From: Winogradskyella echinorum
Lineage (GTDB): Bacteria; Bacteroidota; Bacteroidia; Flavobacteriales; Flavobacteriaceae
Assembly: GCF_014297365.1 (NCBI RefSeq)
Contig: NZ_JACOQD010000001.1
Location: 62,001 to 126,000 of the forward strand
Length of the DNA: 64,000 nt
Direction: 5' to 3'
The position numbers and the translations under genes were made by a program. Below the pieces are notes generated by a model. The model did no database searches and was not told the DNA's origin. It worked only from the letters and a program-made list of their open reading frames with translations. Below, in pieces: positions 63,492 to 64,000 of this stretch. Numbering within the stretch: the stretch's first letter is position 1; each line of letters starts with the position of its first letter.

Positions 63492-63944
63492 ATGCTAACT
63501 TGGAAAGATGTTATCAACTTTTCCGTAAACGGAAACCCAACACCAGAGAGACGTGTTGAAAAAACAGAAGCCGAATGGAGGGCTCAATTAACTCAAGAAC
63601 AATTCAGAATTACAAGACAAAAAGGTACAGAACGACCGCATAGTGGAGAGCTTTGTAGTATTTATGATGAAGGTAAATATAATTGCGTTTGTTGTGATAC
63701 ACCTTTGTTTGATTCTACTATAAAATTTAGTTCGGGTACTGGTTGGCCAAGTTTTACACAACCTATTAAAGAAAATGCCATTAAATACCATAGAGATACT
63801 TCTTTTGGTATGGTACGCGTAGAAGTAATGTGTAATACTTGCGACGGACATTTAGGACATGTGTTCCCAGATGGTCCTGAACCTAGTGGATTACGTTATT
63901 GTATTAATTCAGAGTCTATGACGTTAGATAAGGAGATCAATTAA
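63492..63944 (+). CDS. msrB: Peptide-methionine (R)-S-oxide reductase MsrB
   Basis: This 150-residue protein has EAEWRAQLTQEQFRITRQKGTERPHSGEL, two zinc CxxC pairs (CVCCDTPLF, CNTCDGHLGH), SGTGWPSF, and the catalytic Cys in LRYCINSESM. It repairs methionine R-sulfoxides. The start has an AAAGGAA sequence about 10 bases before it. Its stop overlaps the MsrA start by one base (TAATG), and an AAGGAG precedes that start, so the two are coupled. Confidence 0.95.
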   Translation: MLTWKDVINFSVNGNPTPERRVEKTEAEWRAQLTQEQFRITRQKGTERPHSGELCSIYDEGKYNCVCCDTPLFDSTIKFSSGTGWPSFTQPIKENAIKYHRDTSFGMVRVEVMCNTCDGHLGHVFPDGPEPSGLRYCINSESMTLDKEIN

Positions 63945-64000
63945 TGGAGAAAAATATGCAAATTGCCACAGTTGGTGGTGGCTGCTTTTGGTGTACTGAA
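63944..64000 (+). CDS. msrA: Peptide-methionine (S)-S-oxide reductase MsrA (5' end only)
   Basis: Nineteen codons are visible, with the MsrA hallmark GGGCFWCTE containing the catalytic Cys. The gene continues past the window. AAGGAG about 10 bases before the ATG is one of the few strong Shine-Dalgarno matches in the window. With MsrB it repairs oxidised methionine. Confidence 0.9.
   Translation, partial: MEKNMQIATVGGGCFWCTE

Noticed and set aside
1..64000. Search by eye for CRISPR arrays, IS elements, rRNA and tRNA genes
   Set aside because: No regularly spaced repeats, transposase motifs, terminal inverted repeats or tRNA/rRNA signatures were seen apart from tmRNA.

Overview
The window looks like part of the chromosome of a marine Flavobacteriaceae bacterium (Bacteroidota). 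The basis for this is the AT-rich sequence, several exact TAnnTTTG promoter -7 boxes, secreted proteins with type IX secretion (T9SS) C-terminal sorting domains, many SCxx-type lipoproteins, and a tmRNA whose tag reads GENNYALAA. No rRNA, tRNA, CRISPR array, insertion sequence or prophage was recognised. The genus cannot be fixed from the sequence alone.

Bases 1-14572 are one end of an alginate utilisation locus, all on the minus strand. In transcription order it holds a small leader ORF, a T9SS protein of unknown role, a two-domain PL6 lyase lipoprotein, a PL7 lyase, gluconokinase, 6-phosphogluconate dehydrogenase, an Nramp-fold permease without the metal-binding motifs, a second PL7 lyase, an SDR reductase, a PL6 lyase with a T9SS domain, and a PL17 oligoalginate lyase cut by the window edge. 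Two nearly identical regulatory sites, each a tandem pair of TGGTTTACCA overlapping a TAnnTTTG box, precede the first gene and the second PL6 gene. They resemble operators of FadR/GntR-type regulators and split the locus into two co-regulated transcripts. Extracellular and surface lyases (PL6, PL7) would produce oligomers, PL17 would release the unsaturated monomer, and the SDR would reduce the resulting DEH. The gluconokinase, 6-phosphogluconate dehydrogenase and permease form an unexpected gluconate-type module between the two PL7 paralogues.

Bases 14761-30922 are mostly core and housekeeping genes: a small lipoprotein, a CBS/cysteine-synthase-like PLP enzyme, a LolC/E-like permease, NamZ (DUF1343), GDPD, a fatty acid hydroxylase, a YkgJ-type cysteine cluster protein, a methyltransferase, an amidohydrolase, an outer-membrane barrel with a large TPR partner, and FtsE.

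Bases 30928-45291 are a surface-polysaccharide cluster. It holds a methyltransferase, a 2OG-Fe(II) oxygenase, four glycosyltransferases, an FdtA-like ketoisomerase and FdtB-like aminotransferase (3-amino-3,6-dideoxyhexose synthesis), two Wzx-type flippases, a module of HAD phosphatase, GT-C-like membrane protein and DPPR-synthase-like UbiA protein, and a FemAB/GNAT-like protein that appears to start at an ATT codon. A T9SS subtilase and a tail-fibre-like protein follow, flanked by two copies of the same terminator hairpin.

Bases 48362-64000 hold TypA/BipA, KdsA, a run of small membrane proteins, a winged-helix regulator whose two flanking operators are exact reverse complements, DUF4173-, Coq4-, SanA-, DUF2809- and DUF1361-like proteins, a glycosidase-like lipoprotein, an SDR, a saccharopine-dehydrogenase-like enzyme, tmRNA, a GIY-YIG protein, a Gfo/Idh/MocA oxidoreductase and an MsrB-MsrA pair cut at the right edge.
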